Shown here piece by piece: positions 24,464 to 33,076 of a DNA stretch of 64,000 nt (positions are counted from its first letter, which is position 1; each line of letters starts with the position of its first letter). A program made the position numbers and the translations under genes. The DNA lies in assembly GCF_019266065.1 (NCBI RefSeq), contig NZ_LPNR01000124.1, positions 103,710 to 167,709 on the forward strand, in the 5' to 3' direction. Below the pieces are notes generated by a model that saw nothing but the letters and a program-made list of their open reading frames with translations, was not told where the DNA came from and ran no database searches. This DNA is from Nocardia sp. MH4 (GTDB lineage Bacteria > Actinomycetota > Actinomycetes > Mycobacteriales > Mycobacteriaceae).

Positions 24464-25180
24464 ATGAAGATGAGGAAGCTCGCCGTGGTTGCGGCGCTCG
24501 TGACCATGGCAACCGGTGTTGCTGCGGGCACCTCCAACGCGGCTCCGGCGCCGGTCGAAGAGGCCGCACCGATCAACTACTCCGCCGAGGTCGTCGAGGA
24601 CTCGAAGGCTGTCATCACCACCGATGCGGGCTCGCTCGTCGTCGAGGACGGTGCCTTCAAGGTCAAGGCCGCCAACGGCACGACCGTCGCCGGCACCCCG
24701 CTGACCTTCCGCCTCGACGAGTTCGAGCTGCCCATCGCGGCCGAGATCTCGGGCAACAAGGCCACCCTGACCCCGGTCTACGACGCCGCCAAGGCCGTCT
24801 ACAAGCCCGTCGCCCTGCCGTTCGAGAACCAGGCCCCCTGGAAGAACGAGTACGAGCGTGAGCAGGCCGCCTGGTCGCGTCTGACCTCCACCATCTCCAT
24901 GGGCGCCACCATCGGCACCCTGGTCGGCGGCCTCGGCGGCGCGGCGGTGGGCTGCATCGCCGGTGCCGGTGCCGGCCTCGTCGCGACCGGTGTCCTGCTG
25001 GCCCTCTTCGGCGCCGGTCCCATCGCGGGTTGCGTCGTCGGCGCCACCACCATCGGCGCGCTCGGTGTGATCGCCGGCCAGATCTTCGTGACCGCCCCGG
25101 TCGCGATCGGTGCCGCGATCCAGTACTTCATCACCATCACCCAGCCGGTCCCCACCCCGGCTCCCTCGCCGGCCAAGTAG
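24464..25180 (+). CDS. Exported protein with glycine-zipper hydrophobic region, unknown function
   Basis: A 238-residue protein with a Sec signal peptide (MKMRKLAVVAALVTMATGVAAG, cleavage probably after SNA or AAP near residue 27). A polar region of about 110 residues follows. Residues about 143-225 are Gly/Ala-rich and hydrophobic (GTLVGGLGGAAVGCIAGAGAG, LFGAGPIAGCVVGATTIGALG), with small-residue repeats of the glycine-zipper type and two cysteines. The tail is PTPAPSPAK. This looks like an exported, membrane-active or envelope-associated protein; I cannot name the family. ATG start; the terminator follows closely, so it is monocistronic. Confidence 0.8.
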   Translation: MKMRKLAVVAALVTMATGVAAGTSNAAPAPVEEAAPINYSAEVVEDSKAVITTDAGSLVVEDGAFKVKAANGTTVAGTPLTFRLDEFELPIAAEISGNKATLTPVYDAAKAVYKPVALPFENQAPWKNEYEREQAAWSRLTSTISMGATIGTLVGGLGGAAVGCIAGAGAGLVATGVLLALFGAGPIAGCVVGATTIGALGVIAGQIFVTAPVAIGAAIQYFITITQPVPTPAPSPAK

Positions 25181-25193
25181 TCACCCGGCTCGG

Positions 25194-25230
25194 CGAACCC
25201 CTCCGGAAGCTCGTTTTCCGGAGGGGTTCG
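25194..25230 (+). terminator. Terminator after the exported protein gene
   Basis: Perfect 15-bp inverted repeat (25194-25208 and 25216-25230) with a 7-base loop, 13 bases after the stop codon. Confidence 0.8.
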
Positions 25231-25328
25231 TCGTCTCCCCGGGGAGACCTCGATCGCCATTGCGCGCCCCACCCGACGCTCTGAGCTGCGAAAACGTTGT
25301 GCGGCGCGACACAATCCGCCGGTTCGGG

Positions 25329-25357
25329 TTGGACGGGCCAGGATTCGGTGTTAGCTT
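25329..25357 (+). promoter_or_regulatory. Promoter for leaderless mini-ORF/ROK transcript
   Basis: A -35 element TTGGAC (25329-25334), exactly 17 bases of spacer, and a -10 element TAGCTT (25352-25357). The ATG at 25365 lies 7 bases after the -10 box, so transcription would start at or next to the ATG, giving a leaderless transcript. Confidence 0.6.
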
Positions 25358-25364
25358 GATTGTT

Positions 25365-25460
25365 ATGTCCGGCAACCATCTCCTCGCCAAGCGGGTCACC
25401 TACGTGACCGCCGCTATCGGCTTGCGGTTGCCGTTGACGCGTGAACTTTGTCGTTCCTGA
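25365..25460 (+). CDS. Candidate leaderless leader peptide (31 aa)
   Basis: A 31-residue frame beginning MSGNHLLAKRVTYVT and ending LTRELCRS-stop. It starts at the predicted transcription start of the promoter at 25329-25357, and a strong hairpin begins 4 bases after its stop codon, 94 bases upstream of the ROK gene. Short leaderless upstream ORFs with Cys near the end are known in mycobacteria as cysteine-responsive attenuators, but those are poly-Cys; this one has one Cys and no clear match. Its existence is an inference from position. Confidence 0.4.
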   Translation: MSGNHLLAKRVTYVTAAIGLRLPLTRELCRS

Positions 25461-25464
25461 TGCT

Positions 25465-25495
25465 GCAGCTGAGCCTTCTGCGGCTCGCGAGCTGC
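25465..25495 (+). promoter_or_regulatory. Hairpin between mini-ORF and ROK gene
   Basis: GCAGCT-GAGCC pairs with GGCTC and, after a 3-base bulge, AGCTGC. Loop TTCTGC. It lies directly after the mini-ORF stop, the place an attenuator structure would be. No U tract, so termination is not certain. Confidence 0.4.
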
Positions 25496-25553
25496 CACGC
25501 CCTACGTGTCGGCAATTCCGTTGGGACAACGGGATTTCAGCAAGGAACTTCAT

Positions 25554-26834
25554 ATGTCTACTCCCATCATCGATCGTCCCGCCGCTCGGACGGGCGCCGG
25601 TCGCTCTCGGGTATCCCGTCCCGTCGTCGCCCCCGAACTGCGCCGTAGCGACAACCCCGCCGCCGCTGTCCTGCGGACCGCCGCCTCCGGACCGGTCTCA
25701 CGCGACAACGCCGCGCGGGCAACGGGTCTGAGCATCGCCACGGTGAACCGGCAAGTGGCCTCGCTGCTTTCGGCCGGTCTGTTGCGCGAGCGGCCCGATC
25801 TGACCGCTGCCGGCGCGGTCGGCAGGCCCCGCGTGCCGTTCGAGATCGACCACGACGCCTACCTGACCCTGGGCATCCACATCGGCGCCGCCGCGACCAA
25901 GATCGTCGCCGCCGATCTGCGCGGCCGGATCCTGGGCGGCCTCGCCATCGCGACCCCGCAGACCGGTCAGGAATTCGCGGTCACCACGGTCGCGCGCAGC
26001 GCCAAGGCGTTCCTGCAGCGGTGGCACCGGCGCACCCCGCTGTGGGCGGGCGTCGCCATCGGCGGCCGGGTGGACCCGCATACCGGCGTGGTCGACCACC
26101 CCAAGCTGGAATGGAAGGGCGCCCCGATCGGGCAGGTCCTCGGCGACGTGCTGGAGCTGCCGGTCTCGGTCGCGCCGCACGTGGAGGCCATGGCCGCGTC
26201 GGAACTGCTGCTGCCGACCTTCGACGCGCGCAGGCCCGAGCCCGACACCGAACTGCCCGCCGCCCAGAACGGCAGCAGCCTCTACTTCTACGTCCGTGAG
26301 ACCGCGGGCATCGCCGTCACCCTCGACGGTCGCGTGCACACCCCGAACAACGGTCCCGGTTCCATCGCGCACCTGCCCACCGGCTCGGACGTGCAGTGCA
26401 CCTGCGGCCGTCGCGGCTGCTTGGAAGTGACCGTCGGCGATCGCGCGCTGCAGGCCAGGGCCGTCGGCCGCGGCATCATCCCGGCGCACAACGGCACCGC
26501 GGGCACCACCATCGCCGACCTCTACCGGGCCGCGGAGTCCGGCTCCGAGGGCGCGCGGGAACTGCTCGCCGAGCGGGCCACGATGCTCGGGCAGACCGTC
26601 GCGCTGGTGCGCGACATGCTCAACCCCGACCGCGTCGTCCTCGGCGGCCAGGCGTTCACCGGCTATCGCCCCGCGCTGCCGCACGTGGCCAGGGCGTTCA
26701 CCCAGAGCACCCAGCTCCCGCCCACCGACATCCGGATCAGCGGATTCGGCGGCAAGGTGCAGGAATTCGCCGCCGTGGTCACCTCGCTCAGCGCGCTCTA
26801 CGCCGACCCGCTGGCGGCCATCCGCCGGATCTGA
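25554..26834 (+). CDS. ROK-family transcriptional regulator
   Basis: A 426-residue protein. An N-terminal HTH (about residues 45-85: ASGPVSRDNAARATGLSIAT then VNRQVASLLSAGLL) is fused to a ROK sugar-kinase-like fold. LGIHIGAAATKIVAADLRG is the N-terminal phosphate-1-type region. CTCGRRGCLEVTVG matches the ROK zinc signature CxCGxxGCxE. GIAVTLDGRVH follows the family. ATG start with AAGGAACTT upstream. ROK regulators such as NagC and XylR sense sugars; a mycobacterial relative is Rv0485 (from memory). It has no catalytic partner here, so the ligand is unknown. Confidence 0.9.
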   Translation: MSTPIIDRPAARTGAGRSRVSRPVVAPELRRSDNPAAAVLRTAASGPVSRDNAARATGLSIATVNRQVASLLSAGLLRERPDLTAAGAVGRPRVPFEIDHDAYLTLGIHIGAAATKIVAADLRGRILGGLAIATPQTGQEFAVTTVARSAKAFLQRWHRRTPLWAGVAIGGRVDPHTGVVDHPKLEWKGAPIGQVLGDVLELPVSVAPHVEAMAASELLLPTFDARRPEPDTELPAAQNGSSLYFYVRETAGIAVTLDGRVHTPNNGPGSIAHLPTGSDVQCTCGRRGCLEVTVGDRALQARAVGRGIIPAHNGTAGTTIADLYRAAESGSEGARELLAERATMLGQTVALVRDMLNPDRVVLGGQAFTGYRPALPHVARAFTQSTQLPPTDIRISGFGGKVQEFAAVVTSLSALYADPLAAIRRI

Positions 26835-26850
26835 GCGGCGCCCCGGACAG

Positions 26851-26890
26851 GCCGACGGCCGCTTCGGCACTACCGAAGCGGCCGTTCGGC
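26851..26890. terminator. Bidirectional terminator between ROK and DUF2207 genes
   Basis: 13-bp perfect inner repeat (26855-26867 and 26873-26885), extended by GCCG/CGGC after a one-base bulge, with a CACTA loop, between convergent genes. Confidence 0.75.
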
Positions 26891-26895
26891 ATTCG

Positions 26896-28521
26896 TCAGC
26901 GGGGGTTGAACGCGCCTTCCAATGCGGTGATGAAGTATGGGAACTGCGCGGCGAAGCGGTGCAGGTTCCGGTCCCGGTCGTAGCCAGCGAACCAGTAGAG
27001 GCCGGGCTGGGAATCGGCCGACGGATCCATGTCGCGGAAGGCGCGGATCCAGTTGTCGGCCCGGCCGCTGATCACCGTGTACGGCAGCGCGCGCGAGAAC
27101 ACCGTCTCCTGATCGATCGGCGGGATCTGTTCGCGAGCAACGGTATCCAGACCGCGCTGCATGGCGCGCACCCGGCCCGCGACGGTGTCGCCGAGGGTGG
27201 TCCTGGTCGGCAGGTAGTTCGGCAGCAGGACCGCGGCCACACCGGCCAGCGCGATCGCGACGCCGACCAGCGCGTGACCGGCGGTCAGCGCGAGCACTAC
27301 GGTGGCGATCACGCCGAGGACGATCAGCGCGCCGCCGAGCCAGCGGGGCAGCGCGCGCTGCTTCGGGTCGGCGAAGGCGCCGGTGGCGACCGCGTCGGCG
27401 CGCATGGCGGCACGGACCGGGTCGAGCTGCATCCGGCCCGGCGCGCGGAGCTCACGCACGGCGACGGTGTCGGTGCCCTCGGGCAGCAGCATGTCGTAGA
27501 CGGTGCGCTCGTAGTCGCGCAGCTGGTCGTCGGGGGCGTTGACCCGGCTGATGCGCCAGTCGTCCTCGCCGCGCGCGTTCACCGGAGTGATCCAGATGTA
27601 GCGCCGGACCGCGAGATCGACCACGGTGGCGGCGATGTCGACCGGATCGACGTGCTCGTCGAGCAGCAGACCGGCCTCGCCGGGCAGCACGCCGTCGGGG
27701 GAGACGAAGTCCACCCGGCCGCCCTGCTGGACGATCGGCTGGAAGGTGTCGCTGCCCGCCAGCGCGGCCGCGGCGCGCTTCCTGGCGGTCAGGACGTAGG
27801 CGACCATCGCCGCCAGCGCCAGCAGCAGCGCGCCGAACGCGGCGAGGACCGGGGTGGTGAAGGCGAAGAAGTTCTCCGAGTCGCCGCCGCGCACATCGGC
27901 GTTGGCGGGCACGGTGCCGGGCGGCAGCTGCAGGGTGAGGTCGATCGCATCGCCCTTACGCAGATCGCGCTGGCTCAGGTACAGCACGCCGTCGGGTTCG
28001 GTGTGCACATCGGCGCACGGCTTGGGATTGCCCGCCGGGCCGAGTTTGCAGTCGACGATGCCCATTTGATAGCTGGGGCTGATCACCGAGACGTCGAGCG
28101 CGGCGATGTCGGCGTTCATCACGCCGAGCCAGTGGAACACCTGGGTGCCCGGTGCGTCGGAGACGGTGTTGTGCAGCGAGTAGGTGAACTTGGATTCACC
28201 AGGCTTCGACTCGACGACGAACTGGTCGTCGACCGTGGTCGCGGTGCCTGCGCCGCTCGCGGTGACGTCGGTGACTTTGAAGATCCGCTCGACATCGTCG
28301 CCGACCTTCAGGCGCAGTGGCAGTGACATCGTGAAGTTTCCATCGGCGGGCACCCCGACGGTCTCGGTGACCTGGAGCACGCCGTCCTCGGTCAGTGTGA
28401 GATCGGCGGTGATCGTGACGCCGGCCGGCGCGGGCTCCGTGTGGGCTACCGGCGCGGCCGCGAGCAATCCCGCCGAAGCGAGCAGCAGCGCGCCTGCGGC
28501 GCCCCCCCGAAAAGTCAGCAT
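26896..28521 (-). CDS. DUF2207 predicted membrane protein
   Basis: A 541-residue protein with an N-terminal signal peptide (LTFRGGAAGALLLASAGLLA), then a long extracytoplasmic beta-rich domain that begins ITADLTLTEDGVLQVTETV, the DUF2207 hallmark. A membrane segment follows at about residue 226-247 (TTPVLAAFGALLLALAAMVA), then a cytoplasmic domain containing GEAGLLLDEHVDPVDIAATVVDLA. A hydrophobic hairpin at about 390-430 and a C-terminal region end near GAFNPR. Function of the family is unknown. ATG start; the upstream end faces the first metallopeptidase gene, so they share a 77-base divergent promoter region. Confidence 0.88.
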   Translation of the reverse strand: MLTFRGGAAGALLLASAGLLAAAPVAHTEPAPAGVTITADLTLTEDGVLQVTETVGVPADGNFTMSLPLRLKVGDDVERIFKVTDVTASGAGTATTVDDQFVVESKPGESKFTYSLHNTVSDAPGTQVFHWLGVMNADIAALDVSVISPSYQMGIVDCKLGPAGNPKPCADVHTEPDGVLYLSQRDLRKGDAIDLTLQLPPGTVPANADVRGGDSENFFAFTTPVLAAFGALLLALAAMVAYVLTARKRAAAALAGSDTFQPIVQQGGRVDFVSPDGVLPGEAGLLLDEHVDPVDIAATVVDLAVRRYIWITPVNARGEDDWRISRVNAPDDQLRDYERTVYDMLLPEGTDTVAVRELRAPGRMQLDPVRAAMRADAVATGAFADPKQRALPRWLGGALIVLGVIATVVLALTAGHALVGVAIALAGVAAVLLPNYLPTRTTLGDTVAGRVRAMQRGLDTVAREQIPPIDQETVFSRALPYTVISGRADNWIRAFRDMDPSADSQPGLYWFAGYDRDRNLHRFAAQFPYFITALEGAFNPR

Positions 28522-28598
28522 GGCTGCTTACTCTAGACAGCTTGCTATTCTGCGTCAGCGGCTGTCGGCGACTCACGAGACGAGGGGGTACGGGGGAC

Positions 28599-29711
28599 GT
28601 GACCCAACCACCGTACGGTTATGGCCCGGTCGGTCCAGGTGGACGACCGGTTCCGCCGCCCCCTGGCTATGGACCGCCCCCGGGATATCGACCGCAACCA
28701 GGCTATGGTCCACCTGGTTATCAACAGCCGCAAGGTTATCCACAGGGTTACGGGCCCAGGCAAGGCTACGGCCCGCCCTCGGGATACCGGCCACCGCCGA
28801 TGCCCTATGGTCCGCCCGGCAGGCCCACCCCGCCGCCGCGCAAACGCCGCGGCGGTCTGACCTCGCTGTTCCTGGTGATCGTCTTCCTCGTGGTCGGCGG
28901 CCTGGTGAAGTTCGCCGTCAGCACCGGCATCGACGCAGGCATCGGCGCGATCGGCCCGAAGCCGAGCACCACCTACACCCCGCAGCCCGGCACCGCACCG
29001 GCAGCCACCGGCGACAACCCGCTGCTCACCGACTCCGACGGCACCCTGGTGCCCGCGTCCTGCGACTACGCGCCATGGAGCACCCAGGTCGAGAAGGCGC
29101 GTGCCTTCTTCGAATCGGCCGCGACCTGCCTGGAGGCGGCCTGGAAGCCGTTGCTGGCGGCCAACAACCTGCCGTTCGAGTCGCCGACGCTGAGCGTCAC
29201 CGCGACCACCGCGGGCATCACCACGCCGTGCACCGGCTCGACGAGCAACTTCGCCGCCTTCTACTGCGCGGCGAACAAGACCATCTACATGCCGATCAGC
29301 CAGCTGCAGACCGATCAGTTCCGCGACAACTGGGTCGTCTACCTGTCGGTGTTCGCGCACGAGTACGGCCACCACGTGCAGGCCCAGTCGGGCATCCTGC
29401 GCAAGGCCAACTCCGAACGCGTCGACGCGGGCGCCCGCTCGCCCAAGGGCCTCGAGCTCTCGCGGCGGGTCGAATTGCAGGCCAACTGCTTCGACGGCAT
29501 GTTCATCGCGTCGTCGAAGGGCGGCGGCTCGCTGAGCGCCGCGCAGGTCACCGTCGCCACCAAGGACTCCTACGGCCGCGGCGACGGACCGGGCGACATG
29601 CGCGATCACGGCACCTCCGAGCACGGTGGGCAGTGGTTCGAGGCCGGGCTGCAGCGCAACCTGACCGCCCAGTGCAACACCTTCACCGCCGCGGCGAGCG
29701 AAGTGAGCTAG
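28599..29711 (+). CDS. Neutral zinc metallopeptidase-like membrane protein, copy 1
   Basis: A 370-residue single-pass membrane protein. Residues about 1-80 are a Pro/Gly/Tyr-rich cytoplasmic tail (GYGPPPGYRPQPGYG). A membrane segment (LTSLFLVIVFLVVGGLVKF) follows at about 88-106, and the outer domain belongs to the YpfJ/neutral zinc metallopeptidase family: HEYGHHVQAQSG (His 254 and His 258 bind zinc with a later acidic residue), and GLELSRRVELQANCFDGMF. GTG start at 28599 with GGGGGAC upstream. Closely related to the next gene, so a tandem duplication. The substrate is unknown. Confidence 0.9.
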   Translation: MTQPPYGYGPVGPGGRPVPPPPGYGPPPGYRPQPGYGPPGYQQPQGYPQGYGPRQGYGPPSGYRPPPMPYGPPGRPTPPPRKRRGGLTSLFLVIVFLVVGGLVKFAVSTGIDAGIGAIGPKPSTTYTPQPGTAPAATGDNPLLTDSDGTLVPASCDYAPWSTQVEKARAFFESAATCLEAAWKPLLAANNLPFESPTLSVTATTAGITTPCTGSTSNFAAFYCAANKTIYMPISQLQTDQFRDNWVVYLSVFAHEYGHHVQAQSGILRKANSERVDAGARSPKGLELSRRVELQANCFDGMFIASSKGGGSLSAAQVTVATKDSYGRGDGPGDMRDHGTSEHGGQWFEAGLQRNLTAQCNTFTAAASEVS

Positions 29712-29800
29712 CGGTTTCCATCTTTCCGCGATTTCCGGCCGGACTCGGGCGAGATCAGTTGCCAGTTGCCGAACCTCGATGAACTGCTGGAGTGAGTGAC

Positions 29801-30889
29801 GTGTATCCGCCGCAGCCGCCCTACGGCCGACCGGTTCCGCCCGCGTACGGCAGGCCGATGCCGCCGGGGTACCCCCGCCCGCTGCCGCCGCCGTACGGCT
29901 ATGCGCCGCCGGGGTATCCGCCGCCGCGCCGGGGTGGCGGCGGGTGGTTCGGTTCGCTGCTGACCGTGCTGACGGTGTGTGGGATCGTCGGTGCGCTGCT
30001 GGTCGCGGCGGTCTCGCTGTCGGAGGACTCCTCGAAGCGCGACGTCGCCACGACGACGCCGCCGAGTTTCACCTACAGCAGTTCGGCCACGCCCGCGCCG
30101 ACCACGACGAGCCAGACCACCGTGCGCACCTCGGCCCGCACCACCGCGCCGACGACGACGAAACCCGCTGGGCCGCAACCGGTGATCGCGCTGGGCCAGC
30201 ATCCGCTGTTCCGCGACAACAGCGCCTTCCTGCCGAACATGGACTGCGATCTGCCGCGCTGGTCGACCGACGCGGCGACGGCCAAGGCCTTCTTCGCCGC
30301 CGCGCAGGGCTGCCTGGATCAGATGTGGCGGACCAACCTCGCCGCGGCGAACCTGCCGTTCCGCAGCCCCGGACTCGAGGTCGCGGTGAATCCGTCCGAG
30401 CTGTCCTCGCCGTGCGGCGGCGCCACCAGCGACGCGTTCTACTGCAGCGCGTCGAGCACGATCTACATGTCCACGGCCGGGCTGGTCCTGCACAACACGC
30501 CGTATCCGCCGATGGAGGCGCTGTCGGTGTACGCGCACGAGTACGGCCACCACGTGCAGGGACTGACCGGACTGCTGCAGGCCTCGTCGAACCAGCGCCG
30601 CGAGCAGGGCGCCACCTCGGTCGGCGGGCTGGAGACCTCACGCCGAATGGAATTGCAGGCCAGCTGCTTCGGCGGCATGTACATCGGTTCGGCCGAGGCG
30701 GGCGGTTCGTGGACCTCGCAGGAGGGCTACGCCGCGGTCAAGCACAACTACAACCGCGGTGACGGCAACGGCCGCCACCGCGATCACGGAACGCCTGAGC
30801 ACAACGGCAACTGGTACAACCAGGGTTACTCGAAGAACCGCAACTTCGAATGCAACACCTGGTTGTCCCCGGCCGACGAGGTCAGCTAG
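29801..30889 (+). CDS. Neutral zinc metallopeptidase-like membrane protein, copy 2
   Basis: A 362-residue paralogue of the preceding gene with the same layout: Pro-rich tail (PPYGRPVPPAYGRP), membrane segment (LLTVLTVCGIVGALLVAAVS), a Ser/Thr-rich spacer (TTSQTTVRTSARTTAPTTTK), then the peptidase domain with VYAHEYGHHVQGLTG (His 246/250) and SRRMELQASCFGGMY. The start is taken as GTG 29801 because GGAG lies 8 bases upstream; GTG 29792 is the alternative. It lies 89 bases after copy 1 with no terminator between, so the pair is probably cotranscribed. It ends 4 bases from the convergent ammonium transporter. Confidence 0.9.
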   Translation: MYPPQPPYGRPVPPAYGRPMPPGYPRPLPPPYGYAPPGYPPPRRGGGGWFGSLLTVLTVCGIVGALLVAAVSLSEDSSKRDVATTTPPSFTYSSSATPAPTTTSQTTVRTSARTTAPTTTKPAGPQPVIALGQHPLFRDNSAFLPNMDCDLPRWSTDAATAKAFFAAAQGCLDQMWRTNLAAANLPFRSPGLEVAVNPSELSSPCGGATSDAFYCSASSTIYMSTAGLVLHNTPYPPMEALSVYAHEYGHHVQGLTGLLQASSNQRREQGATSVGGLETSRRMELQASCFGGMYIGSAEAGGSWTSQEGYAAVKHNYNRGDGNGRHRDHGTPEHNGNWYNQGYSKNRNFECNTWLSPADEVS

Positions 30890-30893
30890 GGGG

Positions 30894-32174
30894 TCAGTGA
30901 CCCCCGTAGTGCCCCTCGCCGAAGCGGCGCGGCGAACTGCCGTGCACGCCTTCGGCATACGCGGTCTCGGCGTGCAGGGCGAAGTCGATGCCCGCGGTCT
31001 CGTCTTCCTTGCTCACACGGAACCCGATGACCTTGTCGATCAGCTTGCCGATCACGAACGACACCCCGAACGCGTACGCCGCGACCACCAGCACGCCGAC
31101 CAGCTGCTTGCCGAGCTGGGCGAAGCCGCCGCCGTAGAACAGGCCGTTCACGCCGCCGGTCATCACCTCGGTGGCGAGCAGGCCGATCAGGACCGTGCCG
31201 ACGATGCCGCCGACGAAGTGCACGCCGACCACGTCGAGCGAATCGTCGTAGCCCGCCTTGTGCTTCCAGCCGACGGCGAACGAACACACCACACCGGCGG
31301 CCAGGCCGACGATCACCGCACCGAGGGTGTTGATCACGCCGCAGGACGGGGTGATCGCGACCAGGCCGGCCACCGCGCCCGAGGCCGCGCCGAAGGTGGT
31401 CGGCCTGCCGTCGCGGATCTGCTCGACGATCAGCCAGCCGAGCATGCCGAGGCTGCCCGCGACCAGCGTGTTCAGGAAGACCGCCGCCGCGGTGCCGGTG
31501 GCGCCGAGCGCGGAACCGGCGTTGAAGCCGAACCAGCCGAACCACAGCAGGCCGGCGCCGAGCAGCACGAACGGCAGGTTGTGCGGACGCATCGCGTCGA
31601 TGTTGAAGCCGATGCGCGGGCCGAGTACCAAAGCCAGGGCCAGCGCCGAGGCACCCGAGGCGATCTCCACCACGAGGCCGCCCGCGTAGTCGAGCGTGCC
31701 GAAACCGAGCAGCCAGCCGTCGGGACCCCACACCCAGTGCGCGATCGGGGCGTACACGGCCAGCGTCCACAGCGGCACGAAGACCATCCAGCCGGAGAAC
31801 TTCGCGCGGTCGGCGATCGCGCCGGAGACCAGGGCGGCGGTGAGGATCGCGAAGGTCAGCTGGAAGGTGACGAACAGCAGCTCCGGAATCGTGCCGCGCA
31901 CCGAGTCGGGGTTGATTCCGGCCAGGCCGACGTGCTCGAGATCGCCGATCAGGCCGCCGCCCGCGTCGTCCCCGAAGGCCAGGCTGTACCCGGCCACCAG
32001 CCACACCACCGTGACCAGCGGAATCGCGATGAAGCTCATCATGAGCATGTTCAGTACGCCGGTGGAGCGCACCATCCCGCCGTAGAAAACAGCCAGCGCT
32101 GGCGTCATCAACAGCACCATGGCGGTAGCCGCGAGAAGCCAGGCGGTGGCCGCAGGATCGATCGTTGCGGGCAC
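30894..32174 (-). CDS. amt: Ammonium transporter (Amt family)
   Basis: A 426-residue Amt channel with about eleven membrane helices. N-terminal ATAWLLAATAMVLLMTPALA then FYGGMVRS carry the family start. GVHFVGGIVGTVLIGLLA includes the His of the twin-His pore, and NTLVAGSLGMLGWLIV and SFAVGWKHKAGYDDSLDV follow. GTG start at 32172-32174, with AAAGGAG 5 bases upstream; a GTG five codons upstream contains that ribosome site and is rejected. No glnK/glnB or glnD lies downstream, unlike the common amt-glnB(-glnD) operon. Its regulation by PII would have to be encoded elsewhere. Confidence 0.96.
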   Translation of the reverse strand: MPATIDPAATAWLLAATAMVLLMTPALAVFYGGMVRSTGVLNMLMMSFIAIPLVTVVWLVAGYSLAFGDDAGGGLIGDLEHVGLAGINPDSVRGTIPELLFVTFQLTFAILTAALVSGAIADRAKFSGWMVFVPLWTLAVYAPIAHWVWGPDGWLLGFGTLDYAGGLVVEIASGASALALALVLGPRIGFNIDAMRPHNLPFVLLGAGLLWFGWFGFNAGSALGATGTAAAVFLNTLVAGSLGMLGWLIVEQIRDGRPTTFGAASGAVAGLVAITPSCGVINTLGAVIVGLAAGVVCSFAVGWKHKAGYDDSLDVVGVHFVGGIVGTVLIGLLATEVMTGGVNGLFYGGGFAQLGKQLVGVLVVAAYAFGVSFVIGKLIDKVIGFRVSKEDETAGIDFALHAETAYAEGVHGSSPRRFGEGHYGGH

Positions 32175-32251
32175 GGTAACTCCTTTCACGCGTGATTGCG
32201 TTGCAAGGAAATTACCGAATGCTCACCATCCGTGCTGGTGTCGGCCGGGTT

Positions 32252-33076
32252 CTAGCCGCGGTTTTCCTTCGCCAGTGCCCTGGTGCCGCGCTTACCGGGA
32301 ACGGGCAGGTCATCACCGTCGGCGAGCCATTCGGCGGTGATCAGCCAGCGCCGCTGGGCGTGCGCATCGGCCACATCGAAGAAGACCCGCCTGCCGCGAT
32401 CGTCGCGTGCGTCCCTGGCCAGCGCCGCCCAGCTCGGGGGCCTGCCGCGCTCGGCGGTGTGCTCGACGACGAAGCCGGCGACGAGCTTGCCGATCATGTT
32501 GACCGGCTTCTGCGACACCCGGTTGCCGTACTTGGTGGTGTGCCAGCGGCGGGCCGGGCACAGCGAACCCGGATTCGCGTTCGAGGCGATCCAGCCCGCG
32601 CGCTGCGCACGCTCGATCAGCCACAGATGCTTGACCGCCGACGGCGCGATCTCGCCGACCCGCTCGGCGATGAGTTCGGTGATCTCGGCATCGGCGAGGA
32701 TGTCGCGGCGGGTGGGGCCGATGCCGTGTTCGGACCAGTGCGCGGCGGCGAGCCGGGCCAGGATGCGGCCGAACTCGTCGATGCTGCGCTGGGCGCGCCT
32801 GCCGAGCCGCTCGATCCGCTCGGCCTCCCGGCGCATCTCGTTCTGCGCGGTGAGGGTACGGATGGCCGCCATCGTCGGCACCTGCCCGCGTTCGAGCAGT
32901 TGCAGGATGGCGGCTGCGGTCGCCGGGTCCGCCGCGGCGGCGACGGGCAGCGAATCGCGTTTGATGTCGAAGTCCTGGGGGCTGATCGCCCGGCTCAGCA
33001 GTCCGACCGCGGCGTGGTCGCCGGCGAAGTCGGTGTGGGCGAGCCAGGCGGCTGCGATGTCATCACACGACAGCAC
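32252..33076 (-). CDS. Hypothetical protein, unknown family
   Basis: A 274-residue soluble, helical, Arg/Ala-rich protein with no family I recognise. GTG start at 33074-33076, chosen because GGAGGAA lies 9 bases upstream; the frame extends further but has no ribosome site. The middle part (about 70-130: RREAERIERLGRRAQRSIDE) may form a coiled coil or helical bundle. A basic region with CPARRWHTTKYGNRVSQKPVNM, and a C-terminal WLITAEWLADGDD, follow. There is no signal peptide or membrane segment. It faces the amt promoter with 77 bases between. Confidence 0.7.
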   Translation of the reverse strand: MLSCDDIAAAWLAHTDFAGDHAAVGLLSRAISPQDFDIKRDSLPVAAAADPATAAAILQLLERGQVPTMAAIRTLTAQNEMRREAERIERLGRRAQRSIDEFGRILARLAAAHWSEHGIGPTRRDILADAEITELIAERVGEIAPSAVKHLWLIERAQRAGWIASNANPGSLCPARRWHTTKYGNRVSQKPVNMIGKLVAGFVVEHTAERGRPPSWAALARDARDDRGRRVFFDVADAHAQRRWLITAEWLADGDDLPVPGKRGTRALAKENRG

